DNA of 64,000 nucleotides, from assembly GCA_027686065.1 (NCBI GenBank), contig JAQCTH010000001.1, positions 62,001-126,000 of the forward strand, given 5' to 3'. The position numbers and the translations under genes are program-made. How positions within the stretch are numbered: the first letter of the stretch is position 1; each line of letters starts with the position of its first letter. This document shows, one piece after another, positions 26,201-34,874 of this stretch. The notes beneath the pieces are model-generated. The model was not told the DNA's origin, did no database searches, and saw only the letters and a list, made by a program, of their open reading frames with translations. The stretch comes from Clostridiaceae bacterium AF10-41 (GTDB lineage: Bacteria; Bacillota; Clostridia; Clostridiales; Clostridiaceae).

Positions 26201-28621
26201 GTATCAGATAAACAAGTAGTATTATCATTTGAAGGTAATGCAGTTAAACACGATGCAGATGTAGATGATATGATTATTAGTTTCGAGGATTCAGCATTTG
26301 TTGGAGCAAAAGCTTGTGATATTGAAAATTCAAGTAAGGGTGGTATGAATGCACTTTTATTAGATTTTTATCTTGATTATTCTGTACGTTTAAATCAAGC
26401 TATTAATAAAGCCAAAAAGATAAAAGAAGGTGTATTTACAAATTCATCTTATAAAGTGCTTGTTAATGCCATAAATGATGGACAGACATTGCTAGATAAT
26501 GGCAGTACATCAGAAAAGGATTTAAAAGATGTATATTATAAAATAAATAATTCAATTGATAAATTAAAGTTAAGCACCGATGGATTAGTAAGACTAGAAG
26601 GTGAAAAAAGTGATGCTTGGTCAGAAAATGGATTGAAAAATGAATCTATAAATCTTGGTGGAACGTATAATGGAGCATGGATTCGCTATGATGGACTTGA
26701 TTTTAGTGATAAAAATGTCAGTTCAATAAGTGTTAGGTATGTAAATAATTCAGGAAGATGTGCTTCAGACTCTAAAATAGAAGTTAGAAAAGATGAATTA
26801 AATGGTGAGTTAATAGCAACAATTGATTTAACAGCAACTGCCTCAGACTGGAATAATTATGTTGTGAAAACAGTTAATCTAGAAAATCCTTCATTATTAA
26901 ATAATATTCATGATATTTATTTTGTGATGAAAGGATCAACAACAGATTCTAAGCCATATATCTCAAATATAGATTGGCTTCAATTTAATGGAGCAAAATC
27001 TTATGGAATGTATGAAGCAGAAAGTTATGAAGCTTGGAGTGGTGGAAATTTAAAAATAGAAAATAGTACAGATGCTTCTGGAGTTGCACTAAGCAATATA
27101 GGAGGATCATATGATGGCGCATGGGTTTCTTATAAGGATATTGACTTTACAGGAAAAGGCTTAAATAAAATAAGTGTTAGATATGTTAATAACTCAAGCC
27201 GATGTGGGGATAACTCAAGATTAGATATCTATCTTGATAGTATGGAGAGTGAAGTAGTACAATCTATTCCAATTCCAGCAACAGGTAGTAGTTGGAATGC
27301 ATATAAAGATATAACCGTTGATATGAATAATGTAATTACAGGAAAGCATACAGTTTATTTTGTAATGCGCACAGATGTAGTAGGGACTAGAGCTTACGTA
27401 GCTAATATAGATTGGTTCAAATTTGAAGAAGTCATCGATAAAGGTGATCTAAGTAATTTATATGAAAATAATAATAGCTTATTAGAATTAGAGGACATGT
27501 ATCATGAATTTGGATTTAATTTATTTAGTAAAGCAATGAATAAGGCCAAGGATGTCTTAGAAAATGAAAGTGCAACGGCTAGTGATATACGTAGTGCAGT
27601 GAGACAACTTAAAGTTTCTTTAGGTCAATTAGAATTAAAGATTGTAGATGAATTAAATAATCTTATTAAGGAAGCTAAAACAATATCACAAGAAGAATAT
27701 ACAATAGATAGTTATAACTTGTTACAAAATGCAATAAGCATAGCAGAGGAAGTTGGAGTAGGAAGTTTATATGAAGTATATAAATCAGCATATGATACTC
27801 TTATAAGTGCAAAGGGAACATTAACTAAAATTAATAAAAAAATCTTGGTTGAATCTATAGAAAAAGCTAATGCAATTGATTTAACTAAATATAAAGAAGA
27901 AAGTACACATGAATTTATCGAAGCACTAAATAAAGCTAAGGAAATTAATGGTGCAGTAGCATTAACACAAAAACAAGTAGAGGATGCAGTAGAATTATTA
28001 AATAATGCAATGAATTCATTAGTTGAAATTCCTATTATAGATATATCAGAATTAAAAGAAACAATAGAAAAAGCAGAATTAATTGATTTAAGCAAATATA
28101 TAGAAGCAGGAAAAGATATATTTGTTAAAGCCTTAGAGGAAGCTAAGATAATTATTCAATCACCTAATACCAGTGAAGAAGTTAAAGAAGTTTCTGATAA
28201 GTTAAATAATGCTATAAATGCATTGAAATTAATTCCAAATAAAGAATCTCTAGAAACACTAATTAATGAAACAGATAAAATAGATAGCTCTAAATACACA
28301 GAAGAATCAATAAAACAACTTATATCTGCTTTACAAGCTGCAAAAGCTGTTTTTGAAAATAAAAATGCTGATGCAAGTGAAGTTGAAAGTGTAATTAGGT
28401 TGCTAGAAGAAGCTAAAGCAAAACTAGTGAAGGTAACAAATCCAGGAACAGAAAACCCAGATCCAAATCCAAATGAGGGAAATGGAAAAGGAAATGAAGA
28501 TTTATCACTTCCAGGAACAGGAGATGATTCCTCGTTAAATAAGTATATGTTTGTTGTGCTAAGTTTAAGTGCCGGATTATATCTGCTACTAAGGAAAAAT
28601 AAAAAAGCTAAATTGAATTAA
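23252..28621 (+). CDS. Cell-wall-anchored GH92 glycosidase, second type
   Basis: 1789 residues from ATG 23252. An ATG at 23243 abuts the ribosome site AGGAAAGG, so the later one is preferred. Signal peptide to about 36. The GH92 unit follows at once (about 38-795), with no N-terminal lectin module. Then come two tandem copies of an unrecognised beta domain (about 803-1040), a FIVAR repeat, two CBM6-like modules (about 1110-1250 and 1252-1393), about five FIVAR repeats to 1730, a short linker, LPGTG 1753-1757 and a sorting tail nearly identical to that of the upstream enzyme. General acid E622 (TNEIDLH) and base residues D683 and D685 (MDDDAGTM) are kept, but the neighbouring residues differ from canonical NEPSHH and GDEDNGE. 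It is probably an active alpha-mannosidase of different linkage choice, attached to peptidoglycan by sortase. Confidence 0.9.
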   Translation: MKKTRKKGLLAISLTAAFTLNLCNTFASPVIKASAAEESYTQYVDPFVGTDVDYGQLFPGSVVPYGLVKLSPDTYPHKTDDHAGYDYSKDRIQGFSHTRVEGVGGQGSGGDILITPTYVNYSARPDAATKGQKYSHDNESANPGYYSVELTPKTGNDNNAIDNESFGNIKAEMTSDIHTGYHKYTFPKAGEVSLLLDLNYTYHGTDIRNAILDVVEKNEKFTSISGRFSGKNVSGNGKYTLYFYLETNKPTKQVKTWNNSTLTEQSSQKGNDIGAILGFDVAQNEDVEIKVSISTISSDQAKIDMHNEIDEWNFDKVKANADSKWNEILSKVKVENSAKSDPDGKLKKLFYTHLYHMFTTPVNATSTTGEFRATDTNVYEADDYTHYDSWTLWDDFRKYPMIGLVLPDIYKDIIRSLANTMEYGIGTWGIDTQTVPTVRTEHAVALLADGVAKGFTDIENLLPAYEKAKQIANNTVNEEAQRLGYIKGRVDKTVEFSYDDWAISFLSKALGNEEEYEYYLNRSFNYKNLYKEDAVQTSDGNIGLLWPKDANGNWMTANPEKYGDNGLYQGTLWQYTWWDSNDVNGLMDLMGGKENMLKALSRLYGEQDPDNGKAMLHTNTNEIDLHTPYLFNFAGKPSRTQYWVRNIYTKETWNRYSGTGEYKQPIYDYVYKLSPDGFMETMDDDAGTMASMFVAAAMGLFPMTPGDTTFQIGTPFFEKVTLDVGNGKIFVIEANNVSEDNFYIQSATLNGKSFDRTWVDYSEIIRGGKLSFNMGSEPSNWAENGVPAMSSSDNINTEVFDKKDPIAYTTSTFNEGDANDGSIKNNIVITSKNIGFTGNINEDYLSNGKIKISNIPEGLSASAVKTSENTIEVKLNGKALKHDLNDSIGDLTIELNDNAFNSSVDSIRQIKNNIKIMFKDDYLEYSENILKESKDDDGRISDNVTITLSGNSKFSGEIGEDFVEENKLTIDSLPEGLIAVAKKVSDKQVVLSFEGNAVKHDADVDDMIISFEDSAFVGAKACDIENSSKGGMNALLLDFYLDYSVRLNQAINKAKKIKEGVFTNSSYKVLVNAINDGQTLLDNGSTSEKDLKDVYYKINNSIDKLKLSTDGLVRLEGEKSDAWSENGLKNESINLGGTYNGAWIRYDGLDFSDKNVSSISVRYVNNSGRCASDSKIEVRKDELNGELIATIDLTATASDWNNYVVKTVNLENPSLLNNIHDIYFVMKGSTTDSKPYISNIDWLQFNGAKSYGMYEAESYEAWSGGNLKIENSTDASGVALSNIGGSYDGAWVSYKDIDFTGKGLNKISVRYVNNSSRCGDNSRLDIYLDSMESEVVQSIPIPATGSSWNAYKDITVDMNNVITGKHTVYFVMRTDVVGTRAYVANIDWFKFEEVIDKGDLSNLYENNNSLLELEDMYHEFGFNLFSKAMNKAKDVLENESATASDIRSAVRQLKVSLGQLELKIVDELNNLIKEAKTISQEEYTIDSYNLLQNAISIAEEVGVGSLYEVYKSAYDTLISAKGTLTKINKKILVESIEKANAIDLTKYKEESTHEFIEALNKAKEINGAVALTQKQVEDAVELLNNAMNSLVEIPIIDISELKETIEKAELIDLSKYIEAGKDIFVKALEEAKIIIQSPNTSEEVKEVSDKLNNAINALKLIPNKESLETLINETDKIDSSKYTEESIKQLISALQAAKAVFENKNADASEVESVIRLLEEAKAKLVKVTNPGTENPDPNPNEGNGKGNEDLSLPGTGDDSSLNKYMFVVLSLSAGLYLLLRKNKKAKLN

Positions 28622-28677
28622 AATAATGCTTATAAGTTTAAAAATAATTAGTATTTAAAAAAGGTAAATAAATTAAT

Positions 28678-28724
28678 AGGGTGTTATGAAATTACTGTTT
28701 TGTTCTTTTGTAACATCCTTATTA
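28678..28724 (+). terminator. Terminator-like stem-loop after the second GH92 gene
   Basis: AGGGTGTTATGAAA (28678-28691) and TTTTGTAACATCCT (28706-28719) pair with three G-U wobbles, followed by TATTATATT. A weaker U run than most terminators here. Confidence 0.55.
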
Positions 28725-28849
28725 TATTATTTAAAATTACTATATAAATTTGGCCGCAATATAAATAGTATTTTGAAATATCCTGTGATAAAATGTCTAT
28801 ATAAATCGATATTTTAAATTATATTTAGAATAGAAAAGGGGTAGAACAA

Positions 28850-29629
28850 ATGGATATTTTCTTAATTATTGGTATGATAACAGGACTCTTGGCTATAATT
28901 GTTGGAATGATTGTTAAAGGTGCAGATGTTGCGGTTTTACTTAATCCTGCTGCAGCACTTATAATTCTTGTTGGTACTGTCGCAGCCGTTATGAATTCAT
29001 TTCCTAAAAAGGAGTTTCTTAATATTCCTAAAATTCTTGGGGTTCTTTTTAAAGAGAAAAAGGGTGAAGATCCAGTAGAAATCATTGGACAAATAGTAGA
29101 AATGTCACAATCAACTCGAAAAAATGGATTGTTATCTTTAGAAAGTGTAATGCAATCTTTAGATAATAAGTTTATGAAAAAAGGACTTGAAATGGTAGTA
29201 GATGGTGTAGAGGCAGAGTATATTAGAAATATTTTAGAGATGGAAATTGATAGTATGGAAGAAAGACATCGTACAGGTGCATCTGTTTTTACCACAGCAG
29301 GGGGAGCTGCTCCAACCCTGGGAGTTCTAGGGGCTGTTGTTGGATTAATTGGTGCTCTTGCAGATTTAAGTGATACTGAAAAACTAGCGCACATGATAGC
29401 TGGTGCCTTTGTTGCTACGCTTTATGGAATATTTTTTGGATATGTAATTTTCCATCCTTTTGCATCAAGACTAAAAAGAAAATCTCAAGAGGAGATAAAT
29501 AATATGTATATAATCCTTGAGGGAATTTTATCTATTCAAGAGGGTCAAAGTCCTAAAAACATAGAAAATAAGCTTCTTAGTATGATAAATCCGAACGAGA
29601 GAAAAAGTATGGAAGATAAAAATAGTTAA
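28850..29629 (+). CDS. motA: Flagellar motor stator protein MotA
   Basis: 259 residues. Four membrane helices (about 4-22, 32-50, 145-170, 178-202) with the large cytoplasmic domain between helices 2 and 3 that touches the rotor. The TLGVLGAVVGLIGAL and GIFFGYVIFHPF segments are typical. Together with MotB it conducts ions through the membrane to drive flagellar rotation. The motB start is 15 bp past the stop, so the two form an operon. No other flagellar gene lies within this window. Ribosome site AAAAGGGG. Confidence 0.95.
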   Translation: MDIFLIIGMITGLLAIIVGMIVKGADVAVLLNPAAALIILVGTVAAVMNSFPKKEFLNIPKILGVLFKEKKGEDPVEIIGQIVEMSQSTRKNGLLSLESVMQSLDNKFMKKGLEMVVDGVEAEYIRNILEMEIDSMEERHRTGASVFTTAGGAAPTLGVLGAVVGLIGALADLSDTEKLAHMIAGAFVATLYGIFFGYVIFHPFASRLKRKSQEEINNMYIILEGILSIQEGQSPKNIENKLLSMINPNERKSMEDKNS

Positions 29630-29644
29630 ATTTAAAGGAGATTA

Positions 29645-30406
29645 ATGATGGCCAAGAAGAAAGTTCACCATGAAGACCATGTTGATGAAACATGGCTTAT
29701 ACCTTATTCAGATATGTTAACTCTTTTACTTGCACTTTTTATAGTAATGTTTGCTATGAGTAAAATAGACCAAGAAAAGTTTCAAAAGGTTAGTAGTGAA
29801 TTTAATACTATTCTTTCAGGTGGCAGCGGAATAATGGAAGGTGGTAACGAGGGAGGCTCACCATTAGAAGGGTCTGATGGCTCAAGTGAATCTGGTGGAG
29901 AAGCAAACTTAAGTAATGCAAGTATTGAAGAAAATAAAATGCAAGATATTAAGCAATTAATAGATAACGAAATTAAGAAAAATGGATATAGTGATAGTGT
30001 TGATGTTGAAGTTAATGAAGGAGGTCTTGAAATCTCTATGCAGGATGTTATACTTTTTAACTCTGCTGAAGCAAGTGTATTAAGTGAAGGATATCCATTG
30101 CTTATGGAGATATCTAGCATGTTAAAAGATTTAGACAATGATGTTAGAATAATAGGACATACAGATAATTTACCTATTAATAATGAGGCTTTTCGCTCCA
30201 ATTGGGATTTAAGTGCAATGAGAGCTATAAATGTTATGAATTTCATGGTTGATTCAGGAGGAATGGATTCAAGAAAGTTATCAATTCAAGCGTATGCTGA
30301 TCAAAGACCTAGATTTGATAATTCTACAGCTGAGGGAAGAGCAAAAAATAGAAGAGTAGAAATTATTATAGTGCGTAAATATACTAATAATGAGCAAGGT
30401 CAATAA
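29645..30406 (+). CDS. motB: Flagellar motor stator protein MotB
   Basis: 253 residues. The single membrane helix (about 25-42) follows the motif SDMLTLLLALFIVMFAM with ion-binding D23. A Gly/Ser/Glu-rich plug and linker (about 58-95) precedes the OmpA-like peptidoglycan-binding domain (about 125-250) with the GHTDNLPINNEAFRSNWDLS block and NRRVEI. It anchors the stator to the cell wall and forms the ion channel with MotA. Two adjacent ATGs exist at 29645 and 29648; AAAGGAG suits both. Confidence 0.95.
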   Translation: MMAKKKVHHEDHVDETWLIPYSDMLTLLLALFIVMFAMSKIDQEKFQKVSSEFNTILSGGSGIMEGGNEGGSPLEGSDGSSESGGEANLSNASIEENKMQDIKQLIDNEIKKNGYSDSVDVEVNEGGLEISMQDVILFNSAEASVLSEGYPLLMEISSMLKDLDNDVRIIGHTDNLPINNEAFRSNWDLSAMRAINVMNFMVDSGGMDSRKLSIQAYADQRPRFDNSTAEGRAKNRRVEIIIVRKYTNNEQGQ

Positions 30407-30485
30407 TTATTATAATGTATATAAAAAGTTCTAAAGATAAAACTATAAGAAATTAAAAATGAAATACTTAAGTGATAGTGTTTAG

Positions 30486-30512
30486 AAAACTCCTATAGGA
30501 GTTTTTTATTTT
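30486..30512 (+). terminator. Terminator after motAB
   Basis: AAAACTCC (30486-30493) and GGAGTTTT (30498-30505), 4-base loop, then TTATTTTT. Confidence 0.85.
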
Positions 30513-30659
30513 TGTCATAAAGTTTAATGTGAATTTATAGATCAATACTTATTTAATGTATATTATGAGAAAATATTACAATTTATATCTTTATATTACT
30601 GAAAAAGTATGCTAGTATATTGCTATTAAGTTTAGCAGTTAAGGAGAATTATTAGTTAT

Positions 30660-32138
30660 ATGGAGAATTTGTCACTAAATTATGATACTAAAAAAGTAGA
30701 TACATTCAATTTAAAGCTTTCTTGGGCAATTATAGTTTTATTAGTAATGCAATCATTTTTGAATTATGGAATAGAATATGCAATTAAAGCAGCATATGTG
30801 GGGTTATTTTTCGGAACATTAAGTACTATAGTAAAGTTTTTAAAGATTAATACTAAAATAAAAAACTTTTATATTGGTTCCTCAGCAACATATGTAGGTT
30901 TTGTAATGTCATATATTACACAAGGACAACCTAAGATATTTTTAATTCATTATATAGCATTAATGATGATAGGGCTTTATTTTAGAAAAGCTTTAATTTT
31001 AGTTTATGTAGTATTTTTTAATATAGCAATATCTATTTATTTCTTTATAAGTCCTATGAGCTTAGTTGCCTCAGGCAGAATTAATGAATTTATATCATAT
31101 GTTTTTCTTTTTGATATAAGTGCTTTTATTTTATATTATGTATCAAAATGGGGAAATGAATATGTGCAAGTTGCTGTAAAAAGTCAAAAAGAAGCAAAAA
31201 TATTAGTTGAAAAACTTGAGGAAACAATGAATGTTATAAAGAAAAGTACAGAGAATTTAAATAGTAATATAAAGAACTCTTCAAGTGATGTAAGGATAAT
31301 TAAAGATATGAGTAATTCAATAACTTTATCTGTAGATGAGATAGCTAGAGGCGTTAGTGATGAGGCAAGTAGTATCCAAGATATAAGTAAATTAGTTTTA
31401 GATGTAGGAGGAATAGTAAAAGATACTCAGAATATCTCAGTAAATGTAGCTAATGTGACAAATGAAACTGATAAATTAACCATAAGCAGTATCGAAAGAT
31501 TTAATAAAGTTAGCTATCAAATGGAGATAATAAATAATACAGTCACATCATCTGCTAGAAATGTTAACGAATTAGGAAATAACATAAATAATATAAATTC
31601 TATTTTATCAAGCATAGTGGATATATCTGAACAAACAAATCTTCTTGCATTAAATGCAGCAATAGAGGCAGCAAGAGCAGGGGAAGCAGGTAAAGGATTT
31701 TCAGTGGTAGCTGAAGAAGTAAGAAAACTTGCAGAACTTAGCAAAGAAAATGTTGAAAATGCAAGTAAAATTATTAATGATATAAAAGTTAGTACTAATA
31801 TAGTATTAGATGAAGTAAATAAAGGAAATGAAGCAGCTAATGTTGGTAAAGGACTTATGGATAGTATGATTAGTAGCTTTAATAGTATGACGAATTCATT
31901 TAAAAATGTTATTAATATGATTAACCTAGAAGATAGAAATATTGAGAATTTAGCAAGTAAATTTAAAGAAATTCAATATAAAATCGAAAATATAGCTAGT
32001 ATATCAGAAGAACATTCTGCATCAATAGAAGAAATACAAGCAACTATTGACGAACAAAATACCAGAGTGAATAATAGTTATAGTTTAGTTAAGAACATGG
32101 AAATGGAAAGTAAAGAACTAGAAAAGATAGTTATATAA
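30660..32138 (+). CDS. Membrane-embedded methyl-accepting chemotaxis protein
   Basis: 492 residues. The first 180 residues hold about six closely spaced membrane helices with no sizable outside domain and no clear HAMP domain. The rest is a cytoplasmic coiled-coil signalling domain with the MCP hairpin [20 protein letters not shown] near 325-344. This layout suggests sensing within the membrane, for example of proton motive force, lipid state or a small hydrophobic signal. The gene follows motAB but behind a terminator, so it is a separate transcript. Ribosome site AAGGAG with a rather long spacer of 13 bases. Confidence 0.85.
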   Translation: MENLSLNYDTKKVDTFNLKLSWAIIVLLVMQSFLNYGIEYAIKAAYVGLFFGTLSTIVKFLKINTKIKNFYIGSSATYVGFVMSYITQGQPKIFLIHYIALMMIGLYFRKALILVYVVFFNIAISIYFFISPMSLVASGRINEFISYVFLFDISAFILYYVSKWGNEYVQVAVKSQKEAKILVEKLEETMNVIKKSTENLNSNIKNSSSDVRIIKDMSNSITLSVDEIARGVSDEASSIQDISKLVLDVGGIVKDTQNISVNVANVTNETDKLTISSIERFNKVSYQMEIINNTVTSSARNVNELGNNINNINSILSSIVDISEQTNLLALNAAIEAARAGEAGKGFSVVAEEVRKLAELSKENVENASKIINDIKVSTNIVLDEVNKGNEAANVGKGLMDSMISSFNSMTNSFKNVINMINLEDRNIENLASKFKEIQYKIENIASISEEHSASIEEIQATIDEQNTRVNNSYSLVKNMEMESKELEKIVI

Positions 32139-32159
32139 AGTAATTATAAGAAAAGTAAG

Positions 32160-32203
32160 AGTCTCCTTTTGAAAAATAACAATTATCAAAAGGAGATTTT
32201 TAA
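32160..32203 (+). terminator. Terminator after the chemoreceptor gene
   Basis: TCTCCTTTTGA (32162-32172) and TCAAAAGGAGA (32186-32196) form a perfect 11-bp stem, then TTTTTA. Confidence 0.88.
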
Positions 32204-32347
32204 TATTTATAAGTCAAAATAGTAAGAAATTATAGATGAATATTAAGTGGATAATTTATGGAAAATAAAAATACAAAAGGTATTTACAAGAATAAATATA
32301 GGATGTATAATTTAAATGTAAACAATTTCTTATAAGTATTTATATTT

Positions 32348-32363
32348 ACTAAATCGGTTTCGA
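32348..32363. promoter_or_regulatory. LacI-type operator, upstream copy
   Basis: ACTAAATCGGTTTCGA matches the ideal palindrome TCGAAACCGGTTTCGA at 13 of 16 positions; the right half is perfect. Its centre is 77 bp from the second operator and 40 bp before the -10. The LacI-family gene at 40316 in the same operon is the likely reader. Confidence 0.6.
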
Positions 32364-32392
32364 AAAAAATCTAAGAAAGAAAAAAGATGTTC

Positions 32393-32398
32393 TATAAT
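32393..32398 (+). promoter_or_regulatory. -10 element of the beta-glucan oligosaccharide operon
   Basis: TATAAT at 32393-32398 stands between the two LacI-type operators. The -35 at the right distance (around 32370) is poor. The transcript start would be near 32405, just before the downstream operator. Confidence 0.5.
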
Positions 32399-32424
32399 AT
32401 AAGAAAAAATTTTTTTGAAATTCC

Positions 32425-32440
32425 TCGAAACCAGTTTCGA
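32425..32440. promoter_or_regulatory. LacI-type operator, downstream copy
   Basis: TCGAAACCAGTTTCGA is a near-perfect palindrome (only the central pair is off) located about 20 bp after the expected transcript start and 63 bp before the coding start. It would block elongation or loop with the upstream operator when repressor is bound. Confidence 0.65.
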
Positions 32441-32502
32441 TTTTGGATTTTAAAAGAAATCAAGTAGTAAATATAGAAATATAAAATTTAGGAGGATTAA
32501 TT

Positions 32503-33840
32503 ATGAGGGTTAAAAAATTGATGTCATTAGTAATGGTGGGTTTAATGACAGCATCGTTAGCAGCATGTGGAAAATCAAATGGATCAGAAGGAAAGAAAAC
32601 TGAAGGAAGCGATAAAATAGTAGTGTGGAGTTTAGCGGAAGATTTAAAAACTTTTGCTGAATATTATCAAGAAAAAAATCCAGATAAAAAAGTTGAAGTT
32701 ACTGTTATTGCTCCAGCGGATTATCCAACTAAGCTTACAACTGCATTAAGAGGTAAGGCAGAGGTTCCAGATGTTATAGTTGGAGAGCCACAAATGCTAC
32801 CAAATTTCTTTGAAGCAGGATTTTTTGAAGATTTAACAAAAGCGCCATACAAAGTTGAAGATTATAAAGATAAAATAGTTGATTATGTATATGAAGCAGG
32901 TAAAGATGTGGATGGAGTAGTTAGAGCTTTAAGTTATCAAGTTACTCCAGGTGGAATAACTTATCGTAGAGATATAGCAAAATCTGTTTGGGGAAATGAT
33001 GACCCTCAATTTATAGCAGATAAGTTTAAAGACGTAAAAACAATTATCGAAACCGGTAAAGAACTTAAAGAAAAAGGCTATAGAGTATTTTCAGATACAG
33101 GAAATTTAAGATGGTTTGTTTATGGTAATGATCCAGAACCATGGGTTAAAGATAATAAGTTAATGATGACTAAAGATAGATTAGATTATTTAGATGCTGC
33201 TGTTGATTTATATCAACAAAAATTAGTTGCATTTGCACCAGAATGGTCAGCAGCTTGGTATGCATCAATGAATGGCCCAGTTCCTGTTGATGCAGAGTGG
33301 CAAGAACTTAAAGATATAGATCAAAATGCCGAAAAAACAGAAGTATTTTCATATGCACTACCTACTTGGGGAACATTAATACTTAGAGATAATGCAAAAG
33401 ATACAGCAGGAAAATTTGGAGTAACAACTGGTCCTAATTCATATTTTGCTGGCGGTACATTTGTAGGTATAAGTAGTTATAGTAAGAATAAAGAAGCTGC
33501 ATGGGACTTTATTAAATTCTGTACTTTAGATGAAGAAGTAGCACAATGGTGGATTGATAAATCAAATGGTGATGTAGTTGCTTTAAAATCAGTTTTAGAA
33601 GCTAATAAAGATTTAGAAAATCCTGCATTAGGTGGACAAAAATCTTATGACTTCTGGTTGAAACAAGCAGAAGATGTTGATTATTCATTAGTAACAAAAT
33701 ATGATGACCAAGTTGGAAAATACTATGGACAAGCTATTGAATCAGTACAAAAAGGCGAAAAGAGTAAGGAAGATGCGTTAAAAGAATTTTATAGTAATAT
33801 AAAATCTGTATATCCAGAAATAGAAGTTCCAAGTAATTAG
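32503..33840 (+). CDS. Extracellular solute-binding lipoprotein, carbohydrate ABC importer
   Basis: 445 residues. Lipobox LAAC with lipidated Cys22, then a family-1 solute-binding fold: KIVVWSLAEDLKTFAEYYQE at the start of the mature domain, and conserved aromatic-rich segments (EWSAAWYASMN; TWGTLILRD; YFAGGTFVGISSYS). It should capture an oligosaccharide outside the membrane and deliver it to the two permeases that follow. The genes downstream (two phosphorylases and GH30) point to a beta-linked gluco-oligosaccharide. No ATPase is encoded in the operon, so a shared MsmX-type ATPase elsewhere must power it. Confidence 0.92.
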   Translation: MRVKKLMSLVMVGLMTASLAACGKSNGSEGKKTEGSDKIVVWSLAEDLKTFAEYYQEKNPDKKVEVTVIAPADYPTKLTTALRGKAEVPDVIVGEPQMLPNFFEAGFFEDLTKAPYKVEDYKDKIVDYVYEAGKDVDGVVRALSYQVTPGGITYRRDIAKSVWGNDDPQFIADKFKDVKTIIETGKELKEKGYRVFSDTGNLRWFVYGNDPEPWVKDNKLMMTKDRLDYLDAAVDLYQQKLVAFAPEWSAAWYASMNGPVPVDAEWQELKDIDQNAEKTEVFSYALPTWGTLILRDNAKDTAGKFGVTTGPNSYFAGGTFVGISSYSKNKEAAWDFIKFCTLDEEVAQWWIDKSNGDVVALKSVLEANKDLENPALGGQKSYDFWLKQAEDVDYSLVTKYDDQVGKYYGQAIESVQKGEKSKEDALKEFYSNIKSVYPEIEVPSN

Positions 33841-33854
33841 TATATTAAAATATG

Positions 33855-33885
33855 AGAGGTGAAAATAAATTTCACCTCTTTAATA
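33855..33885 (+). terminator. Intergenic hairpin between binding protein and permease (partial terminator or mRNA stabiliser)
   Basis: AGAGGTGAAA (33855-33864) and TTTCACCTCT (33870-33879) form a perfect 10-bp stem with a weak T-rich tail. Such hairpins usually raise the ratio of binding protein to permease by ending or protecting part of the transcript. Confidence 0.7.
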
Positions 33886-33911
33886 AAATTAAGATGTTGG
33901 GAGGGATAAAA

Positions 33912-34874
33912 GTGAATTTAGGTAGAACTAATTATAGTAACAAAATTGAAATTAAAGAAAAAACATCTTTTAAAAGTATAAATAAAATAAATAGGTATGG
34001 GTATTTATTTATTCTGCCATTTTTAGTGGTTTTTATAATATTTAATATATATCCTATACTAAGAACTTTATATCTAAGTTTTACAAACTTTAATGGATAT
34101 GGAAAGATTGAATTTATATGGTTTGATAATTATACACGTCTAATTCAAGATAAAATGTTTTGGAATGCATTAGTTAATACCGTAAAGATATGGGGAATAA
34201 ACATAATAATTCAACTTGGTTTAGCATTTTTATTAACAATTATATTTAGTGATATGAAATATAGAATGAAGGGACTTAGTCTTTTTAGAGCTTTATTTTA
34301 TTTACCTAATTTAATTGCAGCAACATCCGTAGCATTTTTATTCGCAACTTTATTAGATTGGCAATTTGGATCCTTAAATCAACTTTTAGTAAATGCAGGT
34401 CTAATTAATAGTAAAGTTAATTGGCTAGGACAACCAGGTACTGCAGTAATTGTAGTAGCAGTAATTGGTGCATGGATGTGGTTTGGAAATTCATTTTTAG
34501 TGTTAATGGCTGGTGTTCAAGGAATATCAAAGGATTATTATGAAGCAGCAACTATTGATGGGGCTGGTAGATGGACAATATTTGGTAGGATAACATTACC
34601 CCTTTTAAAACCTATATTGCTGTATGTTGCTATTACATCATTAATAGGTGGATTACAAATATTTGATATTCCATTTTTAATTACTGATGGATTAGGTTCT
34701 CCATCAGGATCAATAAATACAGCTGTTATGTACTTATATAATACAGCATTTAGATTCAATAATGTTGGATATGCATCAGCTATTGCTTATGGATTATTCT
34801 TTATAATAGCAATATGTTCAGCTTTCACATTTAAAACAATGTATGGATCAAAGAAAGATAAGGGGGTAAGTTAA
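33912..34874 (+). CDS. ABC sugar importer permease (MalF/LacF type)
   Basis: 320 residues from GTG 33912, with GGGAGG at 33899-33904. An in-frame ATG at 33852 is rejected because it lies in the hairpin and lacks a ribosome site. Six membrane helices are expected. The EAA loop that contacts the ATPase reads YYEAATIDGAGRWTIFGRIT followed by LPLLKP. Together with the next permease it forms the membrane channel of the oligosaccharide importer. Its stop overlaps the next start (TAATG). Confidence 0.92.
   Translation: MNLGRTNYSNKIEIKEKTSFKSINKINRYGYLFILPFLVVFIIFNIYPILRTLYLSFTNFNGYGKIEFIWFDNYTRLIQDKMFWNALVNTVKIWGINIIIQLGLAFLLTIIFSDMKYRMKGLSLFRALFYLPNLIAATSVAFLFATLLDWQFGSLNQLLVNAGLINSKVNWLGQPGTAVIVVAVIGAWMWFGNSFLVLMAGVQGISKDYYEAATIDGAGRWTIFGRITLPLLKPILLYVAITSLIGGLQIFDIPFLITDGLGSPSGSINTAVMYLYNTAFRFNNVGYASAIAYGLFFIIAICSAFTFKTMYGSKKDKGVS

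Noticed and set aside
28732..28760. Possible sigma-D (flagellar) promoter before motA: TAAA then GGCCGCAAT
   Set aside because: The GCCG core is partly right, but the spacer is 17 bases instead of about 15 and the last bases do not match GATAT.
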